Assembly (NCBI RefSeq): GCF_014646155.1
Contig: NZ_BMMX01000030.1
Span: 1-64,000, forward strand
Direction of reading: 5' to 3'
DNA length: 64,000 bases
From: Mangrovihabitans endophyticus
GTDB lineage: Bacteria; Actinomycetota; Actinomycetes; Mycobacteriales; Micromonosporaceae
Each line of letters opens with the position of its first letter. The first letter of the stretch is position 1. The notes under the pieces were generated by a model, which had not been told where the DNA came from, ran no database searches, and worked only from the letters and a program-made list of their open reading frames with translations. The translations under genes were made by a program, and so were the position numbers. Of the stretch, positions 61,114 through 64,000 are shown piece by piece.

Positions 61114-62657
61114 TCGGCCAAAACCCTCCGGTACACCCCGTCCAGCACTTCCGCTTGCGCTCGCCACGTCCATCGGTCGAGCAGATCCGGCTTGTCGTAC
61201 ACGGATCGATAGCGTTCCGGATCTTCCAGCACCGACGCAACCGCCCGCACATAGTCGTCCAGATCCTCGGCGCGGAACACCTCGCCCTGCCCCGTCGACT
61301 GCACCGTCCGCGACATCGTACGGACGTCGCTGACCACCAGCGGAAGGCGGGCGTGTGAGTACTCGAAGAACTTCGTGATCAGGGCGATCTCGTGGTTCGG
61401 CCAGTGGTGGATCGGAATGACGCCGGCGTCGGCCCCGGACAGCAGCGGCACCACATGCCAGTGCGGAACGTACGGCAGCAGGTGCACCCGGTCCGCCACG
61501 CCCAGTTCCTCGGCCCGCTTCACCAAGCCGGTCATGTACGCGCCGGTGGGCCGGTTCACCACCAAGGCCACGTGCACCCCGGGTTGCCGGGGCAACGCCT
61601 CCACCATGATGTCCAGACCGCGCTGCTGCGCGGCAGCCCCGCTGTAGATCAGCAACGGCGTGTCCGGGCCGACGCCGCACAGCGCGCGCAGATCCGGCGC
61701 CGGTTCGCCGTCCGGCGCGGCACCGGGATCGTCCGGGGTGTTCAGTACCACCGCGGGCAGGTCCGGCAGGCCGTGCGCCTTCTGCAACATGCCGGCGAGC
61801 TCGTCGGAGACGGTGGTCACCGCGTCCGCGTACCGCGCGTGCTCCCGCTCGTGGGCCATGTGCGCCGGCAGCCAGCGCACGTGTTCGGACCAGGGCCGGA
61901 TGCCGGGCAGGAACTCGTGCGCGTCCCACACCAGCTTCACGTCCCGGCCCTTTGCTCGCGCGCGCAGCTTGGCGCGAGCGCCGACACCGAGCATCCGGAA
62001 GTCGTTGGCGTGGATCAGGTTGGGCGCGAGCTTGTCCACCACCGGGCCGAGCGCGAGTTCGTAGTCCCACAGCGCCGGTTCCAGCCGACGCCAGGCGCGG
62101 TCGCCGCGGACGGTCAGCCAGAACCACGTGTAGAGCCGGTCCACCGGGGTATCCAGCTTGCGGCGGTCATGGCGCCACTTCTCGTTCTGCTCCCGGCGCA
62201 GGCGCACCCACCGCCGGGTCACCCGGGCGGCGAACGACTCGGCGCGCAGCGCAACCCGCCGCAGCCCGGTGGGTCCGGCCGCGCGCCGCAGCGCCAGATC
62301 CGCCCGCCAGGCCCGAACCTCCTGGGTCCGGTACGCGCCGACGCCGTTGGCCGGGTACGCCAGCGGCGCGGACAGCCAGTGCCGACGGAACTCGTGCGGG
62401 CGCTTGGCCAGCGGCATGGGGACCGGCACCAGGCGAACCTGCGCCTGCCCCAGGGTCCATTCGTGCTTGTGCCCGTCCGGCGAGCGGCCGAGCAGCGTGA
62501 CGTCCCAGCCCGCCTCGGCCGCGGACCGCGCTTCCTTCTGCACGCGGGAGTCGCCGTGCACGCCGTTGTCGACAAGCATCACCACCCGGCGGCCCGCGCG
62601 CCCCGCGGCCGGGTCTGCGCAAACGCGGTCGCCGCCGCGGCTCGGGTCAGCCGACAC
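61110..62657 (-). CDS. GT4 family glycosyltransferase
   Basis: Protein of 515 residues with GT-B fold. N-terminal GDSRVQKEARSAAEAGWDV resembles the acceptor loop, and the donor part has LLIYSGAAAQQRGLDIMVEA and the HHWPNHEIALITKFFEYSHA, in which a conserved Glu contacts the sugar nucleotide. A basic insertion at about residues 110-175 is unusual. GTG 62657 lies inside the previous gene's end (11-base overlap). Confidence 0.88.
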   Translation of the reverse strand: MSADPSRGGDRVCADPAAGRAGRRVVMLVDNGVHGDSRVQKEARSAAEAGWDVTLLGRSPDGHKHEWTLGQAQVRLVPVPMPLAKRPHEFRRHWLSAPLAYPANGVGAYRTQEVRAWRADLALRRAAGPTGLRRVALRAESFAARVTRRWVRLRREQNEKWRHDRRKLDTPVDRLYTWFWLTVRGDRAWRRLEPALWDYELALGPVVDKLAPNLIHANDFRMLGVGARAKLRARAKGRDVKLVWDAHEFLPGIRPWSEHVRWLPAHMAHEREHARYADAVTTVSDELAGMLQKAHGLPDLPAVVLNTPDDPGAAPDGEPAPDLRALCGVGPDTPLLIYSGAAAQQRGLDIMVEALPRQPGVHVALVVNRPTGAYMTGLVKRAEELGVADRVHLLPYVPHWHVVPLLSGADAGVIPIHHWPNHEIALITKFFEYSHARLPLVVSDVRTMSRTVQSTGQGEVFRAEDLDDYVRAVASVLEDPERYRSVYDKPDLLDRWTWRAQAEVLDGVYRRVLAE

Positions 62658-63657
62658 GGGACAGTCCGCACGGCACGACCGCGCCGGAACGCGCCGACTC
62701 GATGACCGCGGCGGCCACCTCGACCGTCCGCAGCCCTTGACGCAGAGTGACGATGTCGGCGGACTCGCCGGCCACCGCGTCCCGGAAGCGCTCGTGTTCG
62801 ACCAGGAGCGGCTCGCGCTTCGCGATGGCGTACCGGATCATGTCGCCCTCGGCGACGCCGCGGAACGCCCGCAGCGCCTCCCATTCGGTGCCGACCGCGG
62901 CGTTGGCATAGAACGTCAGGTCGGCGGTGAGCGTGTCGGCCACGAAGCAGCCGCGCTCGCCGGTGATCACCGTGGACCGCTCCTTCATCGGGCTGAGCCA
63001 GTTGACCAGGTGATTGGCCACGATCCCGCCGTCCAGCGCGGCGACCACCGAGACCATGTCCTCATGCGGGCGCCCGCTGCGGGAGACGGTGCGGGCCGCG
63101 ACGTCCGCGTACTCCCGGCCGGTCACCCACGCGGTCAGATCGATGTCGTGCGTGGCCAGGTCCATCACCACGCCGACGTCGGAGATGCGGCCCGGGAACG
63201 GGCCCTGCCGACGCGTCACCACTTGATAGACGTCGCCGAGCTCTCCGGCCTCCAGCCGGGACCGCAGGCTCTGCAGGGACGGGTTGTAGCGCTCGATGTG
63301 CCCGACCGCCCCGATCAGCCCGCGGCTCTCGAATGCGTCGACGAGCCGCTGCCCGGCCTCGGCGGACGGCGCCAGCGGCTTCTCGATCAGCGCGTGCACG
63401 CCGGCCTCCGCCAGGCGCAGCCCGACCTCCTCGTGCATCGCCGTCGGGCATGCCACGACGGCGTAGTCGGGACGCGTCTCCAGCAGGCGGTCCAGGTCCG
63501 GCAGGATCGGGACGTCGTGCGGTGCCCCGGTGGTGGCGACCGGGTCCAGCACGCCGACCAGGCCCACTCCGTCCAGCGCGTTGATCACCCGGGCGTGGTT
63601 GCGGCCCATCGCGCCGAGCCCGATCAGGGCCGCGCGCAGTTGACGCGGCCGGCTCAT
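62647..63657 (-). CDS. Gfo/Idh/MocA oxidoreductase, WbpB/WlbA-like
   Basis: Protein of 336 residues. The NAD(P) motif is ALIGLGAMGRNHARVI, the catalytic lysine lies in ALIEKPLAPS, and the active-site His in DLATHDIDLTAWVTG. Homologues oxidise C3 of UDP-GlcNAcA to the 3-keto sugar before transamination. Operon position between the DegT aminotransferase and the GT4 fits this. It overlaps the aminotransferase stop by four bases. Confidence 0.9.
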   Translation of the reverse strand: MSRPRQLRAALIGLGAMGRNHARVINALDGVGLVGVLDPVATTGAPHDVPILPDLDRLLETRPDYAVVACPTAMHEEVGLRLAEAGVHALIEKPLAPSAEAGQRLVDAFESRGLIGAVGHIERYNPSLQSLRSRLEAGELGDVYQVVTRRQGPFPGRISDVGVVMDLATHDIDLTAWVTGREYADVAARTVSRSGRPHEDMVSVVAALDGGIVANHLVNWLSPMKERSTVITGERGCFVADTLTADLTFYANAAVGTEWEALRAFRGVAEGDMIRYAIAKREPLLVEHERFRDAVAGESADIVTLRQGLRTVEVAAAVIESARSGAVVPCGLSRVG

Positions 63658-64000
63658 GCGGACACCGCCGCGTCGTTCACCGCGTCCGCGATGCGGTCCA
63701 GTTCGGCGGTGGTCAGCCCGGGGTAGACCGGCAGCGACAGCACCTCACCGGCGGCCCGGTCGGTCTCCGGCAGTTTCCACTCCCCGACCGTCCGGTCCGC
63801 GGCGAGGAACGGCCGCAGGCGGTGAATCGGCGTCGGGTAATAGACGGCACTGCCCACGCCCCGGTCGGCGAGCACGGCCTGGGCCGCCGCGCGATCACCG
63901 GGGACGCGCACCGTGTACTGGTGGTAGACGTGCCGCGCGCCGGTGGCCACCGCCGGGGGCCGCACACCGGTCAGCCGCGCGTCCAGATGGGCGGCGTTGT
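63654..64000 (-). CDS. DegT/DnrJ/EryC1/StrS aminotransferase (partial, C-terminal part)
   Basis: Only about 115 C-terminal residues lie in the window; the gene continues past its right end. VYHQYTVRVPGDR, VGSAVYYPTPIHRLRPF and EVLSLPVYPGLT are typical of the PLP sugar aminotransferase C-terminus. The PLP lysine is outside. By context it should be the WbpE-like enzyme that aminates the 3-keto sugar made by the Gfo/Idh protein. The stop overlaps the next gene by four bases. Confidence 0.9.
   Translation of the reverse strand, partial: NAAHLDARLTGVRPPAVATGARHVYHQYTVRVPGDRAAAQAVLADRGVGSAVYYPTPIHRLRPFLAADRTVGEWKLPETDRAAGEVLSLPVYPGLTTAELDRIADAVNDAAVSA

Overview
The window is high-GC actinobacterial chromosome (about 73 % GC in a typical line counted by hand, here 35041-35100). 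Marker families point to a filamentous actinomycete: an xseA-xseB-DUF4245-glpX block with ispH upstream, GTP-type PEP carboxykinase, epsilon-containing acyl-CoA carboxylase, a PIN-PhoH protein, PASTA-less Ser/Thr kinases and mycosin-like protease. Micromonosporaceae is my best guess, but genus is not shown by the sequence. I see no rRNA, tRNA, insertion sequence, prophage or CRISPR array. Most of the window is core metabolism; the accessory parts are 28.4-31.6 kb and 51.9-64 kb.

Layout. 0-7.5 kb: Gly-rich membrane protein, rmuC, ispH, xseA-xseB, DUF4245, glpX, truncated globin, rhomboid. 7.5-11 kb: secreted trypsin-like protease, secreted lytic transglycosylase-like protein, PIN-PhoH followed by a perfect hairpin terminator. 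11-19 kb: otsB, a short-chain Z-prenyl diphosphate synthase, FAD reductase, methyltransferase, pckG, an ECF-type sigma factor, two tandem GtrA proteins. 19-28.3 kb: bPH2 protein, birA, Pro-rich membrane protein, acyl-CoA carboxylase beta (pccB-like), M50B peptidase, a 1104-residue membrane Ser/Thr kinase, and the carboxylase epsilon subunit. 28.4-31.6 kb: a three-gene cassette resembling a type VII secretion substrate pair plus mycosin; its second half falls to about 50 % GC. 31.9-37.4 kb: maf, an ABC-2 drug-type exporter with its PadR regulator, the biotinylated carboxylase alpha subunit and a TetR regulator with an internal minisatellite. 37.8-51.8 kb: DedA/VTT protein, LpdA-type disulfide reductase, GGCT-fold protein, SCO6745-like protein, coiled-coil protein, MBL hydrolase, DUF4349 lipoprotein, M20 amidohydrolase, methylmalonyl-CoA mutase large subunit, a second Ser/Thr kinase, phosphohexomutase, GPP34 protein. 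51.9-64 kb: a surface-glycopolymer locus.

How genes work together. BirA, the carboxylase beta, epsilon and alpha subunits and the mutase form a propionyl-CoA to methylmalonyl-CoA to succinyl-CoA route, with pckG and glpX giving gluconeogenic exit. The right end encodes a dehydrogenase, Gfo/Idh oxidoreductase, DegT aminotransferase (cut by the window edge) and hexapeptide N-acetyltransferase, which match the four WbpA/B/E/D steps to a UDP-2,3-diacetamido-2,3-dideoxy-hexuronic acid. They lie beside two very large GT2 plus CDP-glycerol-phosphotransferase-like fusions, one further GT2 and one GT4, most of them coupled by overlapping stop and start codons. I infer a secondary cell-wall polymer rich in an amino-uronic acid and polyol phosphate.

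A window-wide property is leaderless initiation. Twenty-two genes have a TANNNT hexamer exactly 6-8 bases before the start codon and usually no Shine-Dalgarno; this also decided many of the start choices given here.
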